From the NCBI RefSeq assembly GCF_040719145.1, contig NZ_JBFDUZ010000001.1:3100001-3164000 (forward strand): a stretch of 64,000 bases of DNA, in the 5' to 3' direction. The notes below the pieces were generated by a model that ran no database searches, was not told the DNA's origin, and worked only from the letters and a program-made list of their open reading frames with translations. This stretch comes from Paenibacillus sp. JQZ6Y-1. GTDB taxonomy: Bacteria > Bacillota > Bacilli > Paenibacillales > Paenibacillaceae. Shown in pieces: positions 53,576 through 62,323 of this stretch (position 1 is its first letter; each line of letters starts with the position of its first letter). A program made the position numbers and the translations under genes.

Positions 53576-54088
53576 CTATTCGCTAAGACGTTTGCCCAGA
53601 ATCGCCAGATGGCGGTCTTCTCCATCCAAAACAGCAACCCGTGGCAAATGCCCCCAATCCTCAAATCCGAATTTACGCAGCAGCTTCAGACTTGGATCGT
53701 TATGGGCAAATACGAAGCCGAGCAATGTATGAATATGCAGGGCGGGCGCCTGCTCAATGGCATAACTGACCAGCTTACTGCCAATACCCTTGCCTTTAAA
53801 ATCCTCATGCACATAAACACTCAGCTCTACTGTACCGTTGTAAGCGGGGCGACCGTAAAACGTCTGCAAGCTTGCCCACCCAGCGATCTGTCCATCCTGC
53901 CATAATACCCATAGCGGTCGACGTTCCGGCTCATGCTCATCAAACCACGCCTGACGGCTCTCGACCGTAATTTCTTCGGTATCGGCAGTAGCCAGACGCC
54001 CCGGAATAGATGAATTATAAATATGCACAATGTCTGCCAGATCTTCCTGACGTGCAATCTTGATCTCATATGCTACCGTTTCGCTCAT
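53576..54088 (-). CDS. Phosphinothricin-type N-acetyltransferase (PAT family)
   Basis: A 170-residue GNAT enzyme with the PAT-type signature: IKIARQEDLADIVHIYNSSI, FYGRPAYNGTVELSVYVHED (substrate/dimer strand), FKGKGIGSKLVSYAIEQAPA (acetyl-CoA loop) and AHNDPSLKLLRKFGFEDWGH. The family acetylates phosphinothricin, methionine sulfone/sulfoximine and similar amino acids. Resistance is not implied without testing. GAGGCAAT precedes the ATG. Confidence 0.9.
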   Translation of the reverse strand: MSETVAYEIKIARQEDLADIVHIYNSSIPGRLATADTEEITVESRQAWFDEHEPERRPLWVLWQDGQIAGWASLQTFYGRPAYNGTVELSVYVHEDFKGKGIGSKLVSYAIEQAPALHIHTLLGFVFAHNDPSLKLLRKFGFEDWGHLPRVAVLDGEDRHLAILGKRLSE

Positions 54089-54190
54089 CTCATTGCCTCC
54101 AAATACAAGAAAATTCGTTCTTTTTCATGATTGTAGCCGAGCAAGCGACTAACTGTAAACACGAATATGAAGGGGATGTCTGCTATGACA

Positions 54191-54757
54191 TTAACGTATA
54201 AACGTGTTTCGTACACGTACCGAGCGTGAGAAATACAGATTCCACAGCAAGGTAATCACAGCAGTCCAGATCATCGCACTCACCATACTAACCGTTGGCG
54301 GTATAATGAAGAAGGTCACGACAACCAGCGCCAGATTAATCACCAGATACATACGTGCCATGCGTGGGAACGAGCGTTTACGAGTGTACAGCAGAATCAA
54401 CAGGATGATCAGCAAAATTAATTTGATACCTGCTGCAACCAGTTCAAAGCTAGACAAGGATTGCAAATCCATATTGTACATCGCCAACGTACGATTCAGT
54501 TCAGACTGCATCTCTGCTGGGATTATATCTGGATTGGCTACAATAAACATGATAAATATGTAGGCGGGAATGGTAATAAAGGCACCGAACAGAGCCCAGT
54601 ACATATACACCTGAAATACGGCAAGCCAACCTCCAAGCCCGACAAGCGGTGGACGATTGTAATCCGGTGGTTGCTGCCCCGGACGCGGTCCATTCGGTTG
54701 ACCATTCATCGGCGGCTGCCCGTGACCATTAGGATTGGGTGGAAAATTGTTGTTCAT
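54191..54757 (-). CDS. DUF2569-family membrane protein
   Basis: A 188-residue protein. The first ~38 residues are a flexible Pro/Asn/Gly-rich tail (NFPPNPNGHGQPPMNGQPNG). Four hydrophobic segments follow, the first opened by LVGLGGWLAVFQVYMYWALF, typical of DUF2569; the last (IWTAVITLLWNLYFSRSVRV) ends with RVRNTFIR, also typical. Function of the family is unknown. AAGGAA precedes the ATG. The gap 54758-55059 shows no further feature. Confidence 0.85.
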   Translation of the reverse strand: MNNNFPPNPNGHGQPPMNGQPNGPRPGQQPPDYNRPPLVGLGGWLAVFQVYMYWALFGAFITIPAYIFIMFIVANPDIIPAEMQSELNRTLAMYNMDLQSLSSFELVAAGIKLILLIILLILLYTRKRSFPRMARMYLVINLALVVVTFFIIPPTVSMVSAMIWTAVITLLWNLYFSRSVRVRNTFIR

Positions 54758-55059
54758 TGGTTCTATTCCTTTCTAGTTCTAATCTGTGTCCAGACAGACC
54801 GTACGCGACGGCTGCTGGCGGTAGCTGCCCTGCTTGATCATCATGTGACATCATCGGCTGCGAATCCGATCATACACGGTTCGATCATACATCTAAGCAT
54901 GCAAAACCCGCTTTCTCCAGTCTACCATAGCCAGCGTCAGAATAGTATTTTTATCCTGCATCATCGCTTGAACTCCACTTGCATCCAAGTAGGCAATTTC
55001 TTCTCCAATGGATCTCTTTGCTCCTGATCATGTTTCCACGATCATTCCTTCTTTTGCGG

Positions 55060-55956
55060 TCATTCCTTCTTTTCAGAATGGCTATATCCTGTCTGCCGCT
55101 CACTCCATGCCCATAAACGCAATGCTTGTTGTCGATCCAGTGCTCTGCCTTGTAGCGGCATCACTTTTTTACGATAAAAATATTGACCTGTGTGCTCTGC
55201 TACCGATGGATCGGTTGCCAGAAATACAGCCGTCTCCGCTCCCTGCTCCGGCGTTTGAAAAAAGGGCGTATGCGCCAATGCCGCTAGCAATCGTTTCCCA
55301 AACCCTGTATCTCGATCTACTCCAATGCTCGTTGCAACGGCGCCGGGATGCAGGCTGTTAACTGTAACGGACGTGTCCTTCAGACGCTCTGCCAGAATAG
55401 AGGTGAAATATAGATTCGCCAGCTTGGACTGCGCATAGGCACTGACCACATTGTACCCATCCTGCAAATACGGATCATCCCAGTGAATACGACCGATTTT
55501 GTAGGCATTGGAGCTAACGACTACGATCCGCGCTGCCTCTGCTTGTTGGAGTGCATCCAGCAGCAGCGAAGTCAGCAAAAAGTGCCCCAAATGATTGACT
55601 CCGATGCACATTTCGAACCCATCTGCCGTTTCCTTACGAGTTGGATTGACGACACCTGCGTTGTTTAGCAGCACATCCAGATGGTCATACTGCTTATAAA
55701 ATTCAGCTGCAAAGGCACGGATCTTGTCCAGCGACCCTAGATCGCACGTCATCAGCGTTAGTCGATCGGAACCGCTCTCGCGCTTGGCTTGCTCCAGCGC
55801 TTGCTGTCCGCGCTGCGGATTGCGGCATCCCATAATAATATGGTGCCCTTGTTTGGCAAGAGCGATGCTTGAAGCGAGTCCCATACCGGAATTGGCACCT
55901 GTAATCAGGATGATTTTGCTATCAGTGGCGGTTGAAGTATGAATAGAATTAGTCAT
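55060..55956 (-). CDS. SDR-family oxidoreductase
   Basis: A 298-residue short-chain dehydrogenase. Start ATG at 55956 (MTNSIHTSTATDSKIILITG), with GAGAGGAG upstream; the frame runs 39 codons further without family likeness. Landmarks: ITGANSGMGLASSIALAKQG (NAD(P) loop), LLNNAGVV, and the catalytic YAQSKLAN (Tyr, Lys), with VVVSSNA upstream. This is the retinol-dehydrogenase-like layout. Cofactor preference NADP is suggested by CRNPQRG after strand 2. Substrate unknown. Confidence 0.9.
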   Translation of the reverse strand: MTNSIHTSTATDSKIILITGANSGMGLASSIALAKQGHHIIMGCRNPQRGQQALEQAKRESGSDRLTLMTCDLGSLDKIRAFAAEFYKQYDHLDVLLNNAGVVNPTRKETADGFEMCIGVNHLGHFLLTSLLLDALQQAEAARIVVVSSNAYKIGRIHWDDPYLQDGYNVVSAYAQSKLANLYFTSILAERLKDTSVTVNSLHPGAVATSIGVDRDTGFGKRLLAALAHTPFFQTPEQGAETAVFLATDPSVAEHTGQYFYRKKVMPLQGRALDRQQALRLWAWSERQTGYSHSEKKE

Positions 55957-56217
55957 AGAATGGCTCCTCTCGATGTGTAGATACAGGATAGATGTTTGAA
56001 AAAGCAAGCTAGGATTACGATTCTCAGCGTATTGCAGCATAGGCTTACGATTGTCGGTGTCTTTATCTTGCAAGAATTGATTTCCAAGAAATTATTTTAT
56101 AGAAATAAGCTCTATATTTTAAGTAAACGCAAAGGAGTTCGGTAACGCATATGGAATACGTACAGTATGGAATCATGAGGAAAAGATTCTATATACGACA
56201 TTCAAGCACGTAAAAAA

Positions 56218-56254
56218 GCCGTCATCACATTCCAGATGGAATGGAGATAACGGC
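56218..56254 (-). terminator. Terminator of gcvH
   Basis: GCCGTTATC / GATGACGGC with an inner CATTCC / GGAATG stem and six T on the minus strand. The rest of 55957-56382 shows nothing. Confidence 0.85.
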
Positions 56255-56382
56255 AAAGAATGCTTGTATGATCTACTGCAAGCCTATCGGAGTCATCCAT
56301 AAGCATATTTCAAGCAGTAGCGATGCTAGATGTGGAGCATCAAAGCGCTAGAATACGAATGTTGAAACGATTACGCTGCTGA

Positions 56383-56775
56383 TCAATCCTGTGCGTGTGC
56401 GCTATAAGCAGCCGCATCCAGCAGTTTAGACAGAGCAGCATCCAGATCGCCATCCACCTTCAGCTCTAGCATCCAACCACGACCGTAAGGGTCTGTGTTT
56501 ACCAGCTCCGGCTCGGTTTCCAGATCGGGATTCAGACGGCTAACAACACCAGCCACTGGACAGAACAGATCGGATACTGTTTTGACAGATTCGATTGTGC
56601 CTACGACTTCATTCTCGCTTACATTGCGACCATCTTCCGGCAATTCAACAAACACAATATCCCCCAGTTGATGCTGGGCAAAGTCAGTAATACCAATTCG
56701 TACTGTATCATCACCAATACGCTCTACCCACTCGTGTTCCTCACTGTACAACAATTGATCCTTAATTTCGCTCAT
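56383..56775 (-). CDS. gcvH: Glycine cleavage system H protein
   Basis: The lipoyl-carrying shuttle protein of glycine cleavage (130 aa). Start ATG at 56775 (MSEIKDQLLYSEEHEWVERI) follows GGAGGAGC; an in-frame extension upstream lacks a site. The lipoylated lysine is Lys65 in VGTIESVKTVSDLFCPV. YSEEHEWV and NPYGRGWML-type (VNTDPYGRGWMLEL) segments are typical. It is divergent from gcvT-gcvPA-gcvPB, so is not under the riboswitch on that side. It also supplies lipoate transfer in Bacillota. Confidence 0.95.
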   Translation of the reverse strand: MSEIKDQLLYSEEHEWVERIGDDTVRIGITDFAQHQLGDIVFVELPEDGRNVSENEVVGTIESVKTVSDLFCPVAGVVSRLNPDLETEPELVNTDPYGRGWMLELKVDGDLDAALSKLLDAAAYSAHAQD

Positions 56776-56968
56776 GATTATGCTCCTCCGGTTCCATGTC
56801 GTGATTGCATTTTGCTCAATGCCACAAGAGTATAGTAAGGAAGTTGGCACTGTCAAGAGGCTTGACATCGTTTACTCAATCAAGTATTAATATAATAAAC
56901 ATACAATTTTAGCTTTCCTAGTGTTGAATGTTCGGAAATACATAACATCATATGTGAGCGGATGAACG

Positions 56969-57215
56969 TACAGGGAGAGACTGCCACACCGATGGCGGCG
57001 CCGAAGGAGTAAGCCGGAGACGGTGAATCTCTCAGGTATCAGGGACCTGTACCGGACGCAACTCTGGAGAGCATCCGGTGCAGATCAGTGATGAATGCAC
57101 AGCGGATCACCCAAGGGGAAACTTGTTTTGAACCATTCTAGATCACCGACAGATGTTGTATAGTCGGCGAGAATGATCAGCGAGGTAACTCTCAGGTATC
57201 AAGGACAGGGAGAAA
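56969..57215 (+). ncRNA. Glycine riboswitch, tandem aptamers
   Basis: First aptamer (~56969-57083) has the core GCGCCGAAGGAGTAAGCC, CTCTCAGGTATCAGGGACC and CGGACGCAACTCTGGAGAG. The second (~57084-57212) repeats the pattern: CACCCAAGGGGAAA, AACTCTCAGGTATCAAGGAC. These are glycine-riboswitch signatures. The second aptamer deviates from CCGAAG at the purine-rich loop. It precedes gcvT and overlaps a terminator at 57203-57272; glycine binding should allow read-through. Confidence 0.88.
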
Positions 57216-57272
57216 AGGGAATGAATAACGGGCGACGTGTCGGTTTCTTTCCCTTCTCTTCCTGTCTTTTTT
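57203..57272 (+). terminator. Riboswitch expression-platform terminator
   Basis: GGACAGGGAGAAAAGGGAA pairs with TTTCCCTTCTCTTCCTGTC, followed by TTTTTT. The 5' arm begins within the second aptamer's 3' end, so aptamer and terminator should exclude each other. Confidence 0.88.
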
Positions 57273-57396
57273 GTGCTTGTATACCTCTTTCAATCAAGTC
57301 AACATGATGAATACGTTGGCATCCCATTTGAAAATGAAACGCATGCCCATCATTTCCAGCTTCATCGTTACCACTACCAATTCGAGGTGAATACAC

Positions 57397-58509
57397 ATGA
57401 CTGAATTGAAACGAACTCCGCTTTTCCCGTTATACCAACAATCCGGTTCCCCGCGCTGCATCGACTTTGGCGGCTGGGAACTGCCAGTACAATTTTACGG
57501 CATCCAAAAGGAACATGAGGCTGTACGCGAGCGCGCCGGATTGTTCGATGTATCCCATATGGGTGAGGTGATCATTAGCGGCAATGGGGCATTACGCTAT
57601 TTGCAGCATATGTTGACCAACGATGTGTCCCGTTTACAGGACGGACAAGCACAGTATACGCTGATGTGCTATGACAACGGCGGAGTGGTTGATGATCTGC
57701 TTGTCTACCGCATCGGTGAGGAGCATTATATGCTCGTGCTGAACGCGTCCAATATCGATAAGGATATCGCTTGGCTGCGTCAGCATTTGCCCGAAGGCGT
57801 ACAATTGAAGGACATTTCGGAGCAAACAGCATTGATTGCCCTGCAAGGACCACAAGCCGCTTCCATTCTCTCCAAAGCAACGGCAAGCGACACGTACGCT
57901 GCATTACCCGGCTTTTCCTTTGTAGCAGAAGCGAAGCTGTTTGATGTGGAAGTGATCGTCTCCCGCACAGGCTATACCGGTGAAGATGGATATGAGATCT
58001 ATGCACCGGCTGCACACGCAGATGTGATTTGGAGCAAGCTGCTGGAAATGGGCGAATCGGATGGATTGATTCCATGCGGGCTAGGCGCGCGGGATACGCT
58101 GCGCTTTGAAGCGAAGCTTCCGCTGTATGGACAGGAGCTGTCTGCGGATATTACACCGCTGGAAGCTGGGCTCGGTTTCTTCGTGAAGCTGGACAAAGGC
58201 GATTTTATCGGACGTGATGTACTGGCTGGGCAAAAGGAAAACGGCGCACCGCGCAAAATGGTTGGTATTGAGCTAATTGACCGCGGCATTCCCCGCTCTC
58301 ATTATCCGGTCTACCGCGATGGACGTCAGATTGGCGAAGTAACTACAGGTACACAGTCGCCCACATTGAAGCGCAATCTGGGACTGGCACTGATCGAAGC
58401 AGACAGCGCTGCACTGGGTACACCAGTTGAAGTTGAGATTCGTGGCAAGATGTTGAAGGCAGAAGTCGTGAAGGCTCCTTTTTATAAGCGTCAACCCGTG
58501 AATGTATAA
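57397..58509 (+). CDS. gcvT: Glycine cleavage system T protein (aminomethyltransferase)
   Basis: Moves the methylene group from aminomethyl-lipoyl H protein to tetrahydrofolate, releasing ammonia (370 aa). Landmarks: DFGGWELPVQFYGIQKEHEA, GLFDVSHMGEVIISG (folate-binding Asp region), YTGEDGYEIYAP, GARDTLRFEAKLPLYGQEL and TSGTQSPTLK-type GEVTTGTQSPTLKRNLGLAL. Ribosome site GAGGTG precedes the ATG. First gene behind the riboswitch; 97 bp separate it from gcvPA. Confidence 0.97.
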   Translation: MTELKRTPLFPLYQQSGSPRCIDFGGWELPVQFYGIQKEHEAVRERAGLFDVSHMGEVIISGNGALRYLQHMLTNDVSRLQDGQAQYTLMCYDNGGVVDDLLVYRIGEEHYMLVLNASNIDKDIAWLRQHLPEGVQLKDISEQTALIALQGPQAASILSKATASDTYAALPGFSFVAEAKLFDVEVIVSRTGYTGEDGYEIYAPAAHADVIWSKLLEMGESDGLIPCGLGARDTLRFEAKLPLYGQELSADITPLEAGLGFFVKLDKGDFIGRDVLAGQKENGAPRKMVGIELIDRGIPRSHYPVYRDGRQIGEVTTGTQSPTLKRNLGLALIEADSAALGTPVEVEIRGKMLKAEVVKAPFYKRQPVNV

Positions 58510-58606
58510 ATGTGAACTACGATTTGAACCCTTTTCCTCTGTTCTATTGCACGTCATGGCAATTCCATACTAACCGGCAGCGATACTGCCGAAAGGAGTA
58601 CAGCAC

Positions 58607-59962
58607 ATGAAATCCCATCGCTATATCCCGATGACGCCACAAAATGAGCAGGACATGCTAGCCGTTGTCGGCGCTTCTTCCATTGAGGAACTATTCAAGG
58701 ACATTCCCGCTTCTGTTCGTTATGAAGGTACATTGCCTATGTCTGGCATGCTGGACGAATATGCACTCACCCGCCATCTGTCCACACTGGCAGGACGCAA
58801 TGCCGATACAGATCGGTATACAAGCTTTCTCGGTGCAGGCATTTACGATCATCATATCCCGTCTGTGATCAATCACGTGATTTCTCGTTCGGAATTTTAT
58901 ACAGCATATACTCCGTATCAACCAGAGATTAGCCAAGGCGAATTGCAGGCGATCTTTGAATTTCAATCGTACATTTGTGAATTAACTGGTATGGCAGTTG
59001 CCAACGCTAGTATGTATGATGGTGCTACCGCACTGGCAGAAGCCGCTTCGCTGGCAGCCTCCGCAACTCGCCGCAGCAAAATCGTCGCTTTCTCCACCAT
59101 TCATCCAGAATCGCGCGCAGTTGTGAACAGTTATGCACGCGGGCTCAATCTGGAAGTGGTCGAAGTCGCTTACGGCGATGGCGTCACTGATATTAGCGCA
59201 CTGGCTGAGGTGCTGGACGATCAGACCGCGGCTGTACTCGTACAATCACCTAACTTCTTCGGTGGAATCGAAAGTATCCAAGCAGCGGCGGATCTAGCGC
59301 ATCAGCATGGCGCCCTGCTTGTGGTCAGCACCAACCCGATCTCGCTCGGTCTACTGGAAGCTCCGGGCAAACTCGGTGCTGACATCGTTGTCGGCGATGC
59401 ACAACCACTCGGTATCTCCATGTCGCTCGGTGGTCCGACTTGTGGATTCTTCGCTGTGTCACAAGCACAGATGCGCCGCATGCCAGGTCGTATCGTCGGT
59501 CAAACCACAGACCGCAACGGCAAGCGCGGCTTCGTACTGACGCTGCAAACGCGTGAGCAGCATATTCGTCGTGACAAAGCGACATCCAACATCTGCTCCA
59601 ACCAAGCGCTGTTGGCATTGTCCGCTTCTGTATACATGTCTGTGATGGGCAAACAAGGCATGCAAGATGTTGCTAACCTGAATGTGCAAAAGGCTCACTA
59701 TGCTGCACAACAACTAGCGCAGGTTGCGGGATGTTCACTGGCATTCCAATCTCCATTTTTCAATGAATTCGTACTGAAGCTGCCGCAGGGTACTAGCGCA
59801 TCGCAGGTGAATGCCAAGCTGCTGGATAAAGGCTATATTGGCGGGTACGATCTCGGTCTAAGTTATCCCGAATTGTCCGGTCACATGCTGTTCGCCGTTA
59901 CGGAAAAGCGCACCAAAGCCGAAATGGATCAACTGGCTATCGAATTGGAGGCATCGCTATGA
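58607..59962 (+). CDS. gcvPA: Glycine dehydrogenase (decarboxylating) subunit 1
   Basis: The N-terminal subunit of the two-part P protein (451 aa). It has the PLP fold but not the PLP-lysine. Landmarks: [93 protein letters not shown] and [24 protein letters not shown] precedes the ATG. The last codons overlap the gcvPB start by 4 nt (ATGA), a coupling that suits a 1:1 dimer of subunits. Confidence 0.97.
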   Translation: MKSHRYIPMTPQNEQDMLAVVGASSIEELFKDIPASVRYEGTLPMSGMLDEYALTRHLSTLAGRNADTDRYTSFLGAGIYDHHIPSVINHVISRSEFYTAYTPYQPEISQGELQAIFEFQSYICELTGMAVANASMYDGATALAEAASLAASATRRSKIVAFSTIHPESRAVVNSYARGLNLEVVEVAYGDGVTDISALAEVLDDQTAAVLVQSPNFFGGIESIQAAADLAHQHGALLVVSTNPISLGLLEAPGKLGADIVVGDAQPLGISMSLGGPTCGFFAVSQAQMRRMPGRIVGQTTDRNGKRGFVLTLQTREQHIRRDKATSNICSNQALLALSASVYMSVMGKQGMQDVANLNVQKAHYAAQQLAQVAGCSLAFQSPFFNEFVLKLPQGTSASQVNAKLLDKGYIGGYDLGLSYPELSGHMLFAVTEKRTKAEMDQLAIELEASL

Positions 59963-61500
59963 CAAACGAAACGTTAACTACCAGTACCCCAACTGTCGGA
60001 GAATCCACACCTGCGGTCGCATCGACCGAAATACAGGGCGATATTGTCAAAGAAAAAGCACTCATTTTCGAACTGAGCCAGCCGGGACGTGTCGGATATT
60101 CACTGCCAGAATGCGACGTGCCGCAGGTGGATGTGAGTAGCCTGATTCCACAGGAGATGCTGCGTAGTGAAGCCGCTGCACTGCCAGAAGTATACGAAGT
60201 AGATGTCATCCGCCACTATACCGAGCTGTCGCGCTTGAACTTCGGCGTCGATAACGGCTTTTACCCACTTGGTTCTTGTACGATGAAATATAATCCCAAA
60301 GTAAACGAAGATGTAGCACGTTACGCTGGATTCGCCAAAATTCATCCGTATCAACCGGAGCAAAGTATTCAGGGTGCATTGGAGCTGCTGCATACGCTGC
60401 AAAACGATCTGGCTGCACTGACTGGCATGGATGCCGTTACCCTGCAACCAGCTGCCGGTGCACATGGTGAATGGACAGGTCTGATGATGATCCGTGCGTA
60501 TCATGAAAAGCGCGGTGAGCATCGCACCAAAGTAATCGTGCCGGATTCCTCGCACGGTACGAACCCTGCCAGCGCAACCGTTGCCGGTTTCCAAACCGTA
60601 ACCATCCCATCCAACGAACGCGGACTGGTCGATCTGGACGCATTGCGCGCTGCCGTCGGTCCCGACACGGCTGCTCTCATGCTGACCAACCCGAATACAC
60701 TCGGTCTGTTCGAAGAACAAATTACCGAGATTGCACAAGTGGTACACGAAGCAGGCGGACTGCTGTATTACGATGGCGCCAACTCCAACGCGATCATGGG
60801 CATTGCTCGTCCGGGTGATATGGGCTTCGACGTTGTCCATCTCAATCTGCACAAAACGATGAGCACCCCGCATGGCGGCGGTGGTCCCGGCTCCGGTCCA
60901 GTCGGTGTCAAAAACAAACTGCTGCCATTCCTGCCTGAACCAGTCGTAGAAAAACAACAAGATGGAACCTATACCTTGCGTTCCGGTTCGCCAGATTCCA
61001 TCGGTCGAGTGAAAGCCTATTATGGCAACTTCGGTATCCTTGTTCGCGCCTACACCTACATCCGCAGCTACGGACCGGAAGGTCTACGCCGCGTATCGGA
61101 ATGTGCGGTACTGAACGCCAACTATATGATGCACCGCCTGAAAGATCACTACATTATGCCGTATGACAATGTATGTAAGCACGAATTTGTGATGTCGGGC
61201 AAAGGTCTGAAGCAATACGGTGTACGCACACTTGATGTTGCCAAACGATTGCTTGATTTCGGATACCATCCACCAACCGTCTACTTCCCACTGAACGTGG
61301 AAGAATGTATTATGATCGAACCCACGGAAACAGAAAGCAAAGAAACACTGGATGCCTTCATCGATACGATGATCCGTATTGCTGGTGAAGCGAAAGAAAC
61401 ACCAGAGCTGGTGCTAAACGCGCCATATACTACACCGGTCAGTCGCCTAGATGAGGCAACCGCTGCTCGCAAACCAGTACTGAACTGCGCATGTAGCTAA
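59959..61500 (+). CDS. gcvPB: Glycine dehydrogenase (decarboxylating) subunit 2
   Basis: The PLP-carrying subunit (513 aa) that decarboxylates glycine and loads the aminomethyl group on H protein. The PLP lysine is in [20 protein letters not shown]; other landmarks are [51 protein letters not shown] and [25 protein letters not shown] sits ahead of the ATG inside gcvPA. A ~30-residue Thr/Ser/Val-rich N-terminal stretch is unlike most GcvPB and may be an unstructured extension. Confidence 0.97.
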   Translation: MTNETLTTSTPTVGESTPAVASTEIQGDIVKEKALIFELSQPGRVGYSLPECDVPQVDVSSLIPQEMLRSEAAALPEVYEVDVIRHYTELSRLNFGVDNGFYPLGSCTMKYNPKVNEDVARYAGFAKIHPYQPEQSIQGALELLHTLQNDLAALTGMDAVTLQPAAGAHGEWTGLMMIRAYHEKRGEHRTKVIVPDSSHGTNPASATVAGFQTVTIPSNERGLVDLDALRAAVGPDTAALMLTNPNTLGLFEEQITEIAQVVHEAGGLLYYDGANSNAIMGIARPGDMGFDVVHLNLHKTMSTPHGGGGPGSGPVGVKNKLLPFLPEPVVEKQQDGTYTLRSGSPDSIGRVKAYYGNFGILVRAYTYIRSYGPEGLRRVSECAVLNANYMMHRLKDHYIMPYDNVCKHEFVMSGKGLKQYGVRTLDVAKRLLDFGYHPPTVYFPLNVEECIMIEPTETESKETLDAFIDTMIRIAGEAKETPELVLNAPYTTPVSRLDEATAARKPVLNCACS

Positions 61501-61532
61501 GCGCCCAATCCGATCATCTATATTGCACAATA

Positions 61533-61565
61533 AAGGAGCATACCATCACGGTATGCTCCTTTTCT
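61533..61565 (+). terminator. Terminator of the gcv operon
   Basis: AAGGAGCATACC / GGTATGCTCCTT followed by TTCTTT, 33 bp past the gcvPB stop. Confidence 0.88.
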
Positions 61566-61643
61566 TTATACGAAATAGGAAAATGAAATCCAATCTCGAA
61601 TACATATAGCAGCTACATATCCACTTAGGAAAAGAGGTACATG

Positions 61644-61970
61644 ATGAACAAATTCGGATTATTTGGTACATTCACCGTACAAGAGGGACAGCGCGATCAG
61701 ATGGTAACTATTCTATTAGATGCTGCAACATCCATGGAGTCATTGCCAGAATGTGAAATCTATACAGTTAGCATCGCCGACAATGAACCGAACGCTGTAT
61801 ATGTATACGAAGTGTGGAGAAATCAGGAAGCCCATCAAGCATCTCTAACATTGGAAGCCACCCAAACCTTAATCCAACGTGCCAAACCAATCATTACCGG
61901 AATGAAGCGCATCTCCACCCTCCAACCCATCGGCGGCAAAGGCTTACGTAACACCAATAATCGAAATTAA
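61644..61970 (+). CDS. ABM-domain (putative quinol) monooxygenase
   Basis: A 108-residue protein with the antibiotic-biosynthesis-monooxygenase (dimeric α/β barrel) pattern: NKFGLFGTFTVQEGQRDQMV, SLPECEIYTVSIADNEPNAV, YVYEVWRNQEAHQASLTLEA. Members act on quinols or small aromatics without metal or cofactor; many have no known substrate. I prefer the second of two adjacent ATGs, with GAGGTAC upstream. The C-terminus ends in a basic/Asn tail (GGKGLRNTNNRN). Confidence 0.82.
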   Translation: MNKFGLFGTFTVQEGQRDQMVTILLDAATSMESLPECEIYTVSIADNEPNAVYVYEVWRNQEAHQASLTLEATQTLIQRAKPIITGMKRISTLQPIGGKGLRNTNNRN

Positions 61971-62005
61971 TCTGTATGTCCCATCCCAATGACTGCTTGC
62001 ACCAA

Positions 62006-62120
62006 GCGGAGGAAAAGGAATTGTCCAAAAGGCCGACCTTTAAGCCTGTAGATTCCACTACTCGATCCCATTGCAGAATCTACAGGCTTAACCGGAGGCC
62101 GCTGGACAATCCTTTTCCGC
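62006..62120. repeat. Long two-tier inverted repeat
   Basis: Outer arms GCGGAGGAAAAGGAATTGTCCA and TGGACAATCCTTTTCCGC pair with small bulges. The inner arms AAGCCTGTAGATTC / GAATCTACAGGCTT are perfect, around a 20-nt loop. No T run follows, so this is unlikely to be only a terminator. It may be a repetitive extragenic hairpin or a small structured RNA. It fills most of the gap between the ABM gene and ptsI. Confidence 0.65.
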
Positions 62121-62190
62121 AGCGATTTCCCAAAACACCACCAGCAATAGAGTAGTACAGCAATACAGTACTACAGCAATCCCAGCAACG

Positions 62191-62230
62191 AAAAAAAAGC
62201 TGATACTCCGAATCATCGGGGTATCAGCTT
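62191..62230 (-). terminator. Terminator of ptsI
   Basis: AAGCTGATACCCCG / CGGAGTATCAGCTT on the minus strand, then eight T; ~95 bp past the ptsI stop. Confidence 0.92.
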
Positions 62231-62323
62231 CATGGGATTGTTGGAAAACATGATAAAGTCTTTGTAAACGAATATCACTCACAGTATGCTGCACAAGGCT
62301 GCATCACATGCAAAATGAAAATC

